From Cydia pomonella (Eukaryota > Arthropoda > Insecta > Lepidoptera > Tortricidae): a stretch of 64,000 nt of DNA. The stretch lies in assembly GCF_033807575.1 (NCBI RefSeq), contig NC_084729.1, positions 124,001 to 188,000 on the forward strand. The letters run 5' to 3'. This document shows positions 44,061-55,100 of this stretch, in pieces. The position numbers and the translations under genes were made by a program. The first letter of the stretch is position 1. Each line of letters begins with the position of its first letter. The notes below the pieces were generated by a model, which searched no databases, had not been told where the DNA came from, and saw nothing but the letters and a program-made list of their open reading frames with translations.

Positions 44061-47000
44061 GATGTATACAAAGAAGATACGCGGTGAAGCTAAATAAAAG
44101 TGTGTAAAAAACTAACTCACCTACGCAGCAGCGTACGCATTTTCCCGTCTTCGAGTTGTAACCAAGGTTCCGCAGAGGTCGCACGAGCATCGAAGGGGAA
44201 CTGCGGATCTCCAATACGCTGTCGGACACGGTAGCTGGTAAAACAAAACTTTGTTGGTTTTGTTAATATACACCGTGGGTTTGAGTAAACCGACTAATTT
44301 TAACCAGGCAGTCCTGGTGCAGAGACAAGATGCCAATTAACCCCTATTCCAGGCCGCACCAATCTACAAGGTTTTCCCAAAAAATCCAAATATATTCCAA
44401 TTAATCCAGCTTTGATGATTCATTTGAAGACAAGTAACATTTCCTGAAAGTGTAATCTAATTTGAACCTTAAATCGGAATGCTAAAGTTGAAATTCTAAT
44501 GGCGCGTATGTGGTCGATAAATCGTACTATGCCTGGAAAAGGGTTAACGCTCCGTAGCGAACGAAACGCAACTCTCTCTGTCGCACTGATAGAGAAGAGT
44601 GATAGAGAGAGATAACTATGCTAAGCTACGGAGCGTGAAAGATTGGCATCATGCTACCTACCCTTAGATCATGGAGCAAAAAAATGTTAAAACTTTTGAT
44701 CAAACTCGGCAAAAAAAAAATTCGTGGGTCAGACATGATACGTCATTTCGATGAATATCTTGGCAAAGAAGAAAAACATTCTAACGAATTTCTTCAACTT
44801 CAACTTCAACATTTATTCAGCAAATAGGCCACAAGGGCACTTTTACAGGTTAGGTAAACTTTTTTATTTTATTTCCCTATACATTTTGCGAGTTTCCTTT
44901 AAAAAATTGAATTTTGTAATATATATTCCAGATCATATTTGAAATTACTCTAGGTCCATGGAGTCCCAGCGCACACAAGTTTTTTGGAAAAATCGCAAAA
45001 CGTCTGGTTGACGTAACTGGTGACCGAAGAGCTGGCGGCTTCCTCGCACAACGTATCAGTATTGCGATACAACGAGGAAATGGAGGAAATGCCGCCAGCA
45101 TTCTTGGTACATTGCCTGAAGCGAATTTTAGATATAAGCTAGTTATAGTAATCATCTGTATATATCCAATATTGTTATTGTAAATAAAGAAAATTATGTC
45201 CTATAAGCTTTTCTGAAATTCGCCTAGTTTCAGAATTTATACCAATTGAAAAGAAACATTTATATTTTTATTTTGTGCTAAACGGCTTTTTGATGTTGCT
45301 AGTGTTGCTACTTTGGACATATTTAGTCTAAATCTCCTCATTGATTGCTGTAAAAAGAGTTTTACGAAAACTAATCATTTTAAGAATAAGAATAATAATT
45401 TAATTCAGGAAACCTATAAACTAAGTGTTAGTCTAATTGCAACATTCCTACCTATTTACTATAACATTAAAAGTAGACATTTAAATAGATAGATAGATAC
45501 TGTGTCAGGTTTACTAATAACATTTAATTTGTATGTATAAACATATTTCAAAAAATGAAATTAAATTACTGGGTTAGGGTCGGTAAGCGCATATAACTCC
45601 TCTGAAGTTGCAGGTGTACATAGACTACGGAGACTGCTTACCATCAGGAGGACCGTATGCTTGGATGCCACCGACATAGTATTTAAAAAAAAAATTGGAA
45701 CATAGTTAAATTTTTTTTGTTATTACACTCGATTTCAAAACGAAAGAAATGTGACCACTGCTTAGATTAAAGCTGATTGTTATATTGAAAATAATCCCCA
45801 ACCCTTCTCACCTTATTTGTATACAATGAATACAATACTATTAAAAATTCTGATAGCGCGATGTAGATAACGCCGCTCCCGGTACAACGCCATCTAGCGT
45901 TATATTTGCTAAACATTTGAATATGAAAGTACTGTACGGACTTTGACAACGTGAATCATACTCGCACCCCGAGGATTTAGTACTTATACAATATTTTAAA
46001 TATTTACCTGTATCTCTCTTTCCATGTTTTACGAACGATTGACTGAAAAATAAAAGACTTGATTATTTAAGTTTATTTGATGATCATGTATTTCAATGAC
46101 AGTATAATTTTGTTACAGGAAACTACTAAAATATTATTTTATTATAAATTAAAGAAGAATGGCGAAGATAAATCTAAAAATCGTGAACGCGACCAAATTT
46201 CAAGTAGTTCACGTGTTAACTACCTATATAATAACATAATAACTAAATGTACATATTGAAAACTATTCAATTCAATTCAATTCAATAATTTTAATTCAGA
46301 AAATAAATTCCATACATTAAAATACAATATAAATTAAGATAAAAATTAAAATTAAATATGTTAGTAACAATGGGTAAATCCTTAAGAAACTATGTTAGTA
46401 ATAAATTGGCCTAAAAAAAAATATATATATTATTTCCCCGCTGTGGTATGGAGCTGCATCCATCGCCTCAGTATCGGGGAGTCCCACCTCTCGGCCAGCG
46501 TTTGTAGGATGGTGTTCGTGGAGCCGCGCACACGTTTCATCATCGAGGCGGCCCGCTTCCTGATTACGGCATAAAAGCCATCAATTTGCCGCTCCGCAAA
46601 CATCACGGAGGCGCTGCAGTGTCTCGGCAGCCCGAACAGCACCCTACACGCATCATTATACTGGACGCGCAAGGCACTGTATGTACGCTGCGTATGTCTG
46701 ACCCATAGGCTACACGTGTAAAAGGATTGGCAGTACGCCCTGAAAAGGGTACTATACCCACCAAACACATTTTCATGTCAAATGTGGTCACCATGAGTTA
46801 TTGTTGTTTTGACAACCAACCATAGAAGCGGAGCGTGAATCTCGCGACCTAAACGCGTAAGCACCATGATTTTTTTACGACTTTTTGGTTGCGTGGTACA
46901 GGTTGCGGTTGCGACCTTTTCATTGTTTGGTATGGCATCTCTATAGTATTTTTTTTTAATTTATACTACGTCGGTGGCAAACAAGCATACGGCCCGCCTG

Positions 47001-48407
47001 ATGGTAAGCAGTATCCGTAGCCTATGTACGCCTGCAACTCCAGAGGAGTTACATGCGCGATTTGTTAGACCTGTACCCCAAAAGCATAAAATTGTTGTAG
47101 TAATTCACCGAATCGCATTTCACCTTGAATGAAAAAGATATCACTGGATTTTTTTACTTGACGCACTTTTTCCCGTAGCCTTTGACATTAGTATAATTAA
47201 TTTGTAGTATTTAATTTTTCGTGTAGTATGTTACCGAAGAGGCATTTCGCCGCGATCGACGTTTGTTTGGGACTCTATTTAACTTGATACGTTAATTTGA
47301 TGCTTGCACTAAAATTAAGTGTTTTTTTTAAACACGTTTTGTACTTGTAGGATTAAGCCTCAAGTGCTATCAAACTCATTAAAATTTTATCTATGTGACG
47401 TTGACGTTGCGTTGAATCACGTCGCCAATACAATATCGAGGTGAAATGCGACTAAAGTAATAATCGATTGAGTCACAACGCGATGTTTAAATGTACGGTC
47501 GAGGTGAAATGCGACTAAAACTTATAGCCACTAGAAAAAAAAAACTATTGAGACACAATGCGAAAATTAAATATGAGATCGAGGTGAAATGCGATTCGGT
47601 GAATTACTACAACAATTTTATGCTTTTGGGGTACAGGTCTAACAAATCACATGCGCGTTGCCGACCCTAACCCCCTCCCTCCCCTCGTTGAGCTCTGGCT
47701 ACCTTACTCACCAGCAGGAACACAACACTATGAGTAGGGTCTAGTGTTATTTGGCTGCGATTTTCTGTAAGGTGGAGGTACTTCCCCAATTGGGCTCTGC
47801 TCTAGATCTGGAATGACATCCGCTGTGCTGTACCGTACCACACAAAGCGAGATGACATTATGATAACTGTATGATATTTGTAGGCATATTTTTTTCTGTA
47901 GTGTGCCACTGAAACGGGACGGTGTGTGCAATGGACGCGGCGCGGAGCAGTACGCGAAGCACGGCCGTCGTGAACGCTGCCCGCACTATTAGTGCTCGAG
48001 AAAGGAGACCTAGGCTCTCTGAAACATGTCGCACGAGTGACTAAAAACACGTGAGTGTAAACCGTAAAATTAGTTTAACTTGTCTCAAATTCGGTAAGCC
48101 AGTAGGAATCAAGTTCTAAGAATTCCTCGTCCTATTAACTTACTGTGGATTGCGTATAACTGAGAGTATATTTTGCATGTTTGACTGTAATTATCTTCTG
48201 TATCTTCATAAAACTAAAATGTTTATACCTTTACGTCAGTTGGATGTGACGTTCACCATAGAATATAAAACCACATACTTATATAAAAACTTACCTATAG
48301 ATTTGGACTAAGGAGAGAACGAAGAGTAAAGTAAGTATATAGGAAAACAGAGCCCTCTTGAAGCATTTTAAGGAAACCAATTTCGAAGCGCTATCTCTAA
48401 TTTGCAT
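42536..48407 (-). CDS. Four-exon gene for a 119-aa protein with two hydrophobic segments
   Basis: Exons: 48407-48295 (ATG; phase 2 out), 46042-46008 (35 nt; phase 2 in, 1 out), 44234-44121 (phase 1/1), 42633-42536 (TAG). All borders are AG/GT and each junction keeps one frame. The protein has a polar start, a signal-anchor-like helix (residues about 21-37, ALFSYILTLLFVLSLVQIY), a basic linker (SFVKHGKRD), a hydrophilic region ending in CVRCC, then a second helix (CIICLAIAVIVIFFLFEL) and a short acidic tail. The CVRCC cluster next to the helix is a plausible palmitoylation site. Introns 1-3 carry LINE, MITE and repeat R insertions. A TATATAG lies about 35 bases upstream of the ATG. The 35-nt exon could also be read from its own ATG, but that frame ends at once in the next exon. 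No family recognised. Confidence 0.65.
43040..43265 (+). mobile_element. Interspersed repeat F copies
   Basis: Together with 42715-43020 these are two tandem, diverged copies of the repeat at 22720-22985. Confidence 0.65.
43276..43466. mobile_element. Palindromic MITE, family H
   Basis: Same element as 31762-31956, in the opposite orientation, with matching AGTACCCCTAGTGTAA ends. Confidence 0.85.
43509..43559. repeat. (TA)n microsatellite
   Basis: About 25 TA units; a second, shorter TA run is at 43590-43602. Confidence 0.95.
43783..43860 (+). mobile_element. tRNA-like SINE head
   Basis: Contains an A-box-like TGGTCCAGCGGGTTAAGACG and B-box GGGTTCGAATC. No closed acceptor stem, so not a tRNA gene. 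Followed by T-rich sequence. Confidence 0.5.
44012..44056. repeat. (TA)n microsatellite
   Basis: About 22 TA units, ending 65 bases before the 44121-44234 exon. Confidence 0.95.
44337..44546. mobile_element. MITE family E, intact
   Basis: Ends TAACCCCTATTCCAGGCCGC and GCCTGGAAAAGGGTTAA; collinear with 27092-27289 in the opposite orientation. Confidence 0.75.
44547..46007. other. Intron of the 42536-48407 gene, repeat-rich
   Basis: Contains an internal fragment of the CACGGTG family (45190-45330) and a minus-strand piece of repeat R (45568-45681). No further exon was accepted. Confidence 0.45.
46430..46768 (-). mobile_element. LINE reverse-transcriptase C-terminal fragment
   Basis: A 112-codon minus-strand frame with the RT-thumb motif FRAYCQSFYTCSLW, a YNDACRVLFGLPR block and a Cys/Arg-rich tail, ending at a stop. 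This type differs from the other LINE pieces in the window. It lies in an intron of the 42536-48407 gene. Confidence 0.75.
46962..47862 (+). mobile_element. Interspersed repeat R split by a transposon
   Basis: 46962-47058 and 47657-47862 are the two halves of one repeat R copy, separated by the 590-bp element at 47059-47648. The break is at ACATGCGC, which is duplicated. Confidence 0.85.
47059..47648. mobile_element. 590-bp DNA transposon with 8-bp target duplication
   Basis: Perfect ends GATTTGTTAGACCTGTACCC / complement, with ACATGCGC at 47051-47058 and 47649-47656. Just inside the ends the block TCGAGGTGAAATGCGA recurs three times near the right end and once inverted near the left end, as in subterminal transposase-binding repeats. 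Non-autonomous. An 8-bp duplication suggests hAT or P-like mobilisation. Confidence 0.9.
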
Positions 48408-48476
48408 CCGAAACTAGCTATGCATGTGTGCGTGCACATCTATATATGCACCCGAATGTGTAGGTACTTTCGTACT

Positions 48477-48614
48477 ACATAATATTAGGTTTACTTGGGC
48501 GGTTTACAAGTTAATTTTTTGTTTGATTTCTTGTAACTTTGATAGTTTTTTTGTTCACAAGATATCATACAAAATATTAACTTGTAAGCCACCCAAGTAG
48601 ACCTAATATTATGT
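48477..48614. mobile_element. 138-bp MITE upstream of the 48407 start codon
   Basis: Inverted repeat ACATAATATTAGGTTTACTT and complement, covering most of the element. It lies 70 bases upstream of the ATG at 48407 on the minus strand, next to the putative promoter. Confidence 0.85.
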
Positions 48615-48762
48615 AGAAAAGTTTAAAATGAATGGAAACCAAAATAAAGACATACTTTATAGTAAAGCAAGTATATGTTTATTGTTTTCAATTTGGTATA
48701 CAAGATAGTAATAGACTAGGCGGTGTAAGTACTTGAATTTGTAAGGAGTGTACAGATTTTTA

Positions 48763-48873
48763 AAGGGTCGGCAACGCGCATGTAACACCTCTGGAGTTGC
48801 AGGCGTCCATAGGCTACGGTGACTGCTTACCATCAGGCGGGCCGTATGCTTGCTTGCCACCGTCGTGGTATAA
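48763..48873 (-). mobile_element. Interspersed repeat R fragment
   Basis: Complement of the 5' third of repeat R. Confidence 0.7.
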
Positions 48874-49205
48874 AAAAAAAATGTTCATCTATGTGTACAA
48901 AACTGCATTAGCTTCGTCTTCTGTGACTTGTTTCTCAGTCTGACGTAGAACTCTTTCATGTGCGAATAACTGACGTGCCTAGTTCTCAACTGAGCGTTTA
49001 TTCTTTGACCTTAACATCCAAATGGACTAGAATTCAAGATATTTCGGAGGTAAAGTAAGGACAGGTAAAGTGCACATTAGGATTCCTGGTAATTTCGTCT
49101 CGCTCTCTAGCTCCGTAAACGATTCGCTCCAGATATTCGGTTCCTTCTTGTACTAATGAACTTCAGGCATAGGACGTATGTCTTGTCTAATGTCTACACA
49201 CGTAC

Positions 49206-49311
49206 CTCCATAGATGCACTCTATCTCGTCTAATTTAGAAGAATCAAATTGCACAAATCTTGGCAGAGTGTCTGCGGAAATGTTTGTCGTAAACAAAATT
49301 AAAATAATCAT
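49206..49311 (-). CDS. Candidate first exon with signal peptide
   Basis: ATG 49311, a short hydrophobic leader (MIILILFTTNISA) with a plausible cleavage site after SA, then about 22 polar residues with one Cys, and a donor GTACG in phase 1. The closest downstream exon with a phase-1 acceptor is 44234-44121, so this could be an alternative start of the 42536-48407 gene that replaces the signal anchor by a cleavable signal. Upstream in-frame TGA supports the chosen ATG. Confidence 0.45.
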
Positions 49312-49364
49312 CGGTTGTTGTCATCGCTGCTTGAGCGCTAAGGAGGATGATATTTTCTTCTTAC

Positions 49365-49400
49365 CTTCGATATCTGAACCTCCCGGCATTGCCTTGAACA
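49365..49400 (-). CDS. Candidate short first exon (MPGGSDIE)
   Basis: Acceptor TTTTAACAG at 49401-49409, ATG 49389, eight codons and a GTAAGAAG donor in phase 1. It is too close to the 49311 exon for a normal intron between them, so it would be an alternative start. It would also fit the phase-1 acceptor at 44234. Confidence 0.35.
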
Positions 49401-49409
49401 CTGTTAAAA

Positions 49410-50040
49410 TTTTAAGCCTCCAGGTTTCGTAACATTGAAACTATTGGGATTCTAATTTCCCTATTTGAATTTGACTCGTGTTTAATGCTTGCTCCGATTT
49501 TACTCTGCTTTGCTCTGCAGTTTAAAATTAATAGAGAATTAATAAGTTCATATCAATCATATCTCTGTTTACATTTATTTGACAGTAAACAACAGTTGCT
49601 AGGTAACAACATTATGAATAAAGATAGGTCTTGACATACGAGGTATATGCAACCTTCTTAATGTTGTATTCATGCCTTTAAATTGTACCAATTTTATAGT
49701 GACATCTGGTGATGTAGTTTGCACAATCGGTAGTCAACTTTACGCAAAAATAGGTTATCGGATCCCATTAATACAAACCGCCGCCATGTTTACTAATGTT
49801 AACTACATTTCTAAGTTTCGCCCCCCTGGGAGAGAAGAGAACCAAAGAGTAAAGTGAAGAGAACGAACGGGAGAAGATGACGTCGGTGGCGGTTCCTGGG
49901 AATCCTGGGTCAAATCCACTAGTTAGCTTAAGATAATAAGGAACGTAAACGTGTGCTGTGATCCCCTTACACTAGGGGGTGAAAGTTTATAAGAAACTTC
50001 CACAAGTTTTGATGCTAAGAGCTAGAAGTTATCAAAGAGA
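49410..50040. other. Spacer without a recognised feature
   Basis: AT-rich, then a GC-richer stretch around 49800-49920. No gene accepted. Confidence 0.4.
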
Positions 50041-50259
50041 GTGTATAAGGGAGAATTAGAAGTGGGAGCTGGAAGGGGTAGACCTCGGTGGACTTTCTCT
50101 GATCAAATCGGGGAAACCCTGAAGAAAGGCCAGGTCAAGAGCACCCTAAACCGACGAGCGTGTATGAGGAATGTTATGAAAGTGAAGGAAGCGAAAGAGG
50201 TATGTCAGGATCGTAGCAAGTGGAAATTCGTGGTCTCTGCCTACCCCTTCGGGAAATAG
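50041..50259 (+). mobile_element. LINE ORF2 terminal fragment
   Basis: Encodes RGRPRWTFSDQIGE, a KKGQVKSTLNRRACM block and QDRSKWKFVVSAYPFGK with a stop, a C-terminus seen in insect LINEs. Truncated upstream. Confidence 0.75.
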
Positions 50260-50324
50260 GCGTGATTATATGTATTTATGTATGTATTTATTTAATATTT
50301 ATTACTGTTTTGTTATATTTTGGT

Positions 50325-50521
50325 CGACCTTCATGATGTCTATCACTAAAACTAGAGCAACCACGTTGAAATTCTACATACCAACGTTCCACAGTGCGGA
50401 GGCATGGTGCTTCATTATTAAAAACAATAGTTAACTCTTCATAGCATCTTCTTTGAAAAGAGGTTTAACTTTTGAAGTTTATAAAAAGTATTGCACGTAA
50501 ATTTTCCTTCGAAATTTCCAT
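50325..50521 (-). pseudogene. Mariner transposase N-terminal fragment
   Basis: From ATG 50521 the minus strand encodes MEISKENLRAILFINFKS, an in-frame TAA, then RRCYEELTIVFNNEAP and LRTVERWYVEFQRG...EGRPK. These are the helix-turn-helix DNA-binding segments of a mariner transposase. The catalytic DDD part is absent, so the copy is truncated and also carries a nonsense mutation. Confidence 0.8.
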
Positions 50522-50574
50522 GTTCACAACTGATTTGTCAACTTAGAACCGACGCTGTACTGAAACCATTCGGC

Positions 50575-50790
50575 CGATCTCAAATCCTGGTAAGGGCATG
50601 TATTTGTGTGATGAGCATGGATATTTGTTCCTGCGTCATGGGTGTTTTCTATGTATTTAAGTATTTATAAATATTTATATATTATATATATAGTTGTCTA
50701 AGTACCCTCAACACAAGCCTTATTGAGCTTAATGTGGGACTTAGTAAATTTGTGTAATAATGTCCTATAATATTTATATTTAATATTTAT
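50575..50790 (+). mobile_element. SINE family A, head-truncated
   Basis: Starts within the B box (AAATCCTGGTAAGGGCATG) and continues to the AATATTTAT tail, close to 42300-42530 in sequence. Confidence 0.8.
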
Positions 50791-51445
50791 ATTTATATGT
50801 ACTAGTTCTTTTTTTATAAATCGCGGGAGGTTAGCAAACGACAGAACTTAAAAGGCAGCCCTCGACTGATTTTCTTTTCCGCACCAACTGTAAGTTCCTG
50901 TTTGGCGCAATGGTTTCCCGGTAGCGAATGCCTTAAGGCATTAAATTCGCCATTTGTACTTTTTTGTATTGTGCAATAAGTATTAAATAAATAACCCGCC
51001 CGCATCTTTAAGCATTACCCAATACACAATTTCCCTCTATTAAAAAAATGTTCAATAACGCTTTTCACTGTCTAAAATAAAACTATACACTATATAGTTG
51101 GGTATAAAAAAAGAACATTTTTAATAGCATATGTAATTATTATATAAAAAAAAAGAACTGGGTGCCCGACATGTTATTTTTAACTGAACCTACTTATTCA
51201 ATAATATCCGTATTTAAAAGCAAATAACTCAATTAAATAATGTTAATTTATCACATTTGCACAGTTGTGCAACCAACGGCATGACGCAAACATCAGCGTT
51301 GATTAATCAGTAGGGTACTTAGTTACTATTCTGTAAAATTTACCATGTTTTTTTCTTTAAATCTTTTCTCTTTCTTTCATGAGCACAAACATAGTATTAT
51401 ATATTTCGAGGTATAATGTCGTAGGTATAAGGTATAATGCCGCAA
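50791..51445. other. AT-rich spacer
   Basis: No gene or repeat recognised. Confidence 0.4.
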
Positions 51446-51599
51446 GTTAAGGCGGACGTGGCAGGCCCAGACAGAGATGGCGGACGACCGCGACCTAGAC
51501 ACCTTCATCAGTAGCTCGCCAGAAATAGCACAACAGCGGGAGCTGTGGAGATCACGGGGAGAGGCCTGCGCCCAGCAGTGGGACACTATATCGGGCTAA
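51446..51599 (+). mobile_element. LINE ORF2 terminal fragment
   Basis: Encodes TEMADDRDLDTFISS ... QRELWRSRGEACAQQWDTI and stop, then an A-rich tail. Typical of a truncated LINE 3' end. Confidence 0.7.
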
Positions 51600-52109
51600 T
51601 AAAAAAAAATTATAATATAAATATAAATAAATATACACATTATAAAAAAACCTAACCTAGGGTGCCGCCAGCAGCGGGGCATGGCCCAAGCCGCCGGTGG
51701 TCAGAGCCGCAGAGGGAGGAACCGCCGCACTATCCGCGCCGTGTCCAAGATCACCGCCTTCTGCATCTGACCCTTGATCCAACCACCTAGCGAGTCTCTC
51801 AAGGTTGAGATTCTTCGCTATGACACCATTCACTGATCGCCAGACAATGATCTCGTTATCATGTGAACCAATTGTAGTTGCTAACTGGTAAGTAAATAAT
51901 TCTTATTCTTCATGAGCGTGTGAATCACCAAGAAGATGAAGGTCGTATCGAAACAATTAAAATCGTTCAATTAGAATCTACTTCTCTTTAAGATTCAATC
52001 TATTTGTCATTTTAATTCAATTTTAATTCCTAAAGTAAATAATTCATGTGATAAATGAGGAATTGTAATAAAATGCACTTGTGTAAATTCGCGTATGTAT
52101 AAATTGGGG
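51600..52109. other. Upstream region of the glycine-rich gene
   Basis: A GC-rich block at 51655-51790 (no frame accepted), then AT-rich DNA up to the promoter. Confidence 0.4.
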
Positions 52110-52142
52110 TATAAATGAGGTATTTCTGCTGATTTGGTCAGT
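52110..52142 (+). promoter_or_regulatory. TATA box and initiator of the glycine-rich gene
   Basis: TATAAAT at 52110-52116, and TCAGT (arthropod initiator) at 52138-52142 with its A 30 bases from the first T of the TATA box, the canonical spacing. The predicted 5' UTR to the ATG at 52161 is about 20 bases. Confidence 0.75.
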
Positions 52143-52160
52143 GGTTAAAAATCCCGCAAA

Positions 52161-55100
52161 ATGAAGGGGCTTCTTGTACTGGTTTCGATGGTATGTACAT
52201 TCTTTACACTTATATTAATATTGAAATCATCTATGTACCTACAGTATTAAGTTCATCTATGAACTTACTCTTTTTGATTGATTGTTTTTGTTTCCGCTAC
52301 CCAAAGGTTGTCTGGAAGAGGCCGCTCTTTAGCGATAAGACCGCCTGTTGTCTACCTCTATCACTAATCAATTGTTTTTCTTTAAGCTGTATCTTTTACT
52401 GAGGTGTGCCAATAAAGAGTATTCTATCTATCTATCTAAGTTATTTATTACTAGTTAAGTGTGCGCTCACTTTAAAAAATTAGGTATTCTGTACGAAAAA
52501 TTCACGTGTAAGTGAATATAAAAGGGCCCACCGATTTTCGCCGGACGATATCGGCCTGTCAGCTATCGCAAAAGCTGACAATCGCGAATAACTGACAGGC
52601 CGATATCGTCCGGCGAACTGGTAATCTGTGGGCCCCTTTATCTATTCTTATGAGAATAAAGATAATAATATTTAAACCTACGGACAACCACTTCTCCACA
52701 TAAATATCGTCCCCATTTTCCTCCCTAGATATTGACATTACGGATAGCATTTTTACACTATTTGATGTATATTAACCATATGCCCCCTTAATATGTATGA
52801 CACAACATGAGTAGGTATGACACAACATTGCTAGCTTTATTTTGGAGCGCACTATTCGCCAATAAACTGTCCACAGTTTGGCGAAAAAATGTGTATACCT
52901 ACCACTTAAGCTTTCTCTCGAAAAAAAAAAACTTTTCTCGATTTTTGACTATTTATAAAATTTTGGAGCACAAAATGTTTTTTTTTATTTTAAATTCCAT
53001 ATAATATTCCATATGTCCTCTAAAACAACGCAACCTAATTGTGTTTGAGTTTGTTAGAATTGTCTCGGTAATTATTATTTGCCTGCTGAAAGAAAAGTGA
53101 GCTATAAAAGCTTGTATCAGAATGAAATATTTGCCAAAAAACTTTTTTTTGTTCACAGGTGGCGTTCGCGTCATGCTCACCTACGGTCGGCGTTCTTAGC
53201 GGTAATTAAAGTTTTTGTTAACCCATTTTCTGCCACAGGTATTGATAAATAAGTTTCAATAGAATAAGATGCAGAGTTAACACACTCTATATGAAATGTA
53301 CAATGTCAAGTGTATCAGCAGAGATTCACTTGCGACACTCTTACGGTAGATGTCGCTAGGGTACTGTAAATATTTGTTGTCCCGGGTGTAGTCTCGGTAG
53401 CTCAGTGGACAGGGCATGGGCTAGTGATTCAGTGTCCCGAAACTCGCTCGAGGTGGTGAGTTATTACACTTTTAATTTATTTCTTAGTTTAATAGCATCG
53501 TTTGCCGACATTTATAGATGATCAAACGAACTTCTCGAGCGAAGTTCGATCACTATTATATGAGTCGTTTCATTCGAAGATATAACATTTACCAGGTAGT
53601 CCTTTAAACCTACAGGCGACTTTTGCACGATATTAAGAGACAGTCAATTGACTATTGAACTGATTTTTAGTTCAGTCATTCGTTCCCCTACCCTTTCCGT
53701 TCGTTCCACCGTTATAGTTGCTCATTATCTTTAGAGAAAACGCAAAACTTTTTAAATTTGGGGTCGTATTAGGGAGGGAGGGTTATTATATCTTCGAATG
53801 AAACGACTCATATAATAGTGATCGAACTTCGCTCGAGAAGTTCGTTTGATCATCTATTATATTTCGTTCGTTTCATTCTTCAGATATAACATTTACCAGG
53901 TAGATGTTTAGAGTCTTAAAGTTTTGCTTAAGGTGGAATGAAACTATAGGTATATAGACACGAAATCAATATATTTCTTTTCTTCTTTGACGTGACCTTA
54001 TTGGTCAGTCATCTAATATTAACAATTGTTCATATAATCAAAAAATCATCTACTTATGATCGATAATCTTATTATCTAAGGATTGTCACTTGTATTCGGC
54101 AAGCAAACAGATCTCGCAAAGAGTCCTTCATCCGATAGTGGCCTATTATAGAACCGCGCAAACGACGTAGACGCCGAGGTCCAGCCTGCTGTGCGGCGGA
54201 TAGTGTCGACGCTAACACCGGCGCGGCTCGCGGCCGACGTGGCGGCGTGGCGCACGCTGTGCGCGCTAAACACTGTCATGTCGATGCCACTTTCCGACAA
54301 AACATTTTTAATCCATCTGCTGATGGTTTGAGAAGTTGCAGGTCTATGTGGAGTCTTGTATGTCAATAACAAACGTCCTATGCTATCAACTCTCTTATTT
54401 TTTGTTACAAAAATATAATCTCTGAGAGTTGTAGCAGGGCATATAGAAACATTATCTTTAAAATATGGGAGGAAGAGGACCGGTTGCTCTCGCCCGACAG
54501 CTGATGTTTTAATTATGTCCGTGATTCCAACTTTGACACCGTTTGTGGTAATAACAATATTTTCAATTTTTATAAGCGATAATGTTTGAACCCTATGCGC
54601 TGTGCATATGGCCAGTAATGTAACTAATTTTTTCGACAATAGTTCCAGGCTTATACTTGTATTTGGATACCAGTGAGAGACACGGTTTAAAACAACCTGA
54701 GGGTCCCATGTATGGTTATACTTGGGACCGTTCGGTCTTTGTTTGTACGCCCCTTTAAGAAGGCGTTTCACGCAATCGTCCGGACCGACACTGTCTCCCA
54801 ATAACAAGGATAAGGCTGAACGGTGACTATTCAGTGTGCCGTATGCACAATTTTTGTTAAATTGTTCTGTTAAAAAAGACAATATTGTCGATTTTGGGGG
54901 ATTGAAAATTTCAATAGAATTAACGGTGCAAAATTGCCACCAGAGCTTATATGTAACTTCGTATTGTTGTATTGTTTTGTCGGAGAGTGATGCCAACATC
55001 AGTGTTATAGCCTCTGGTGGGGAGCCTCTTCGACTGAAGGACTGTTGCAGAGCTTCGCGACCCCCAGGGTAAGCCCATTGTGTAGGGGATGGCAGTCCCT

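Noticed and set aside
44121..44336. Alternative frame of the 44-kb exon ending in AYAAA
   Set aside because: It would be reached from an ATG in the 46-kb exon but stops at the exon's last bases, whereas the chosen frame continues into a membrane helix.
46008..46042. Start codon in the 35-nt exon (MEREIQ)
   Set aside because: The frame from this ATG does not continue usefully; the phase-2/phase-1 reading links the flanking exons in one frame.
49323..49364. An intron joining the 49365 and 49311 exons
   Set aside because: It would be only about 40 bases, shorter than normal insect introns, and gives an early stop.
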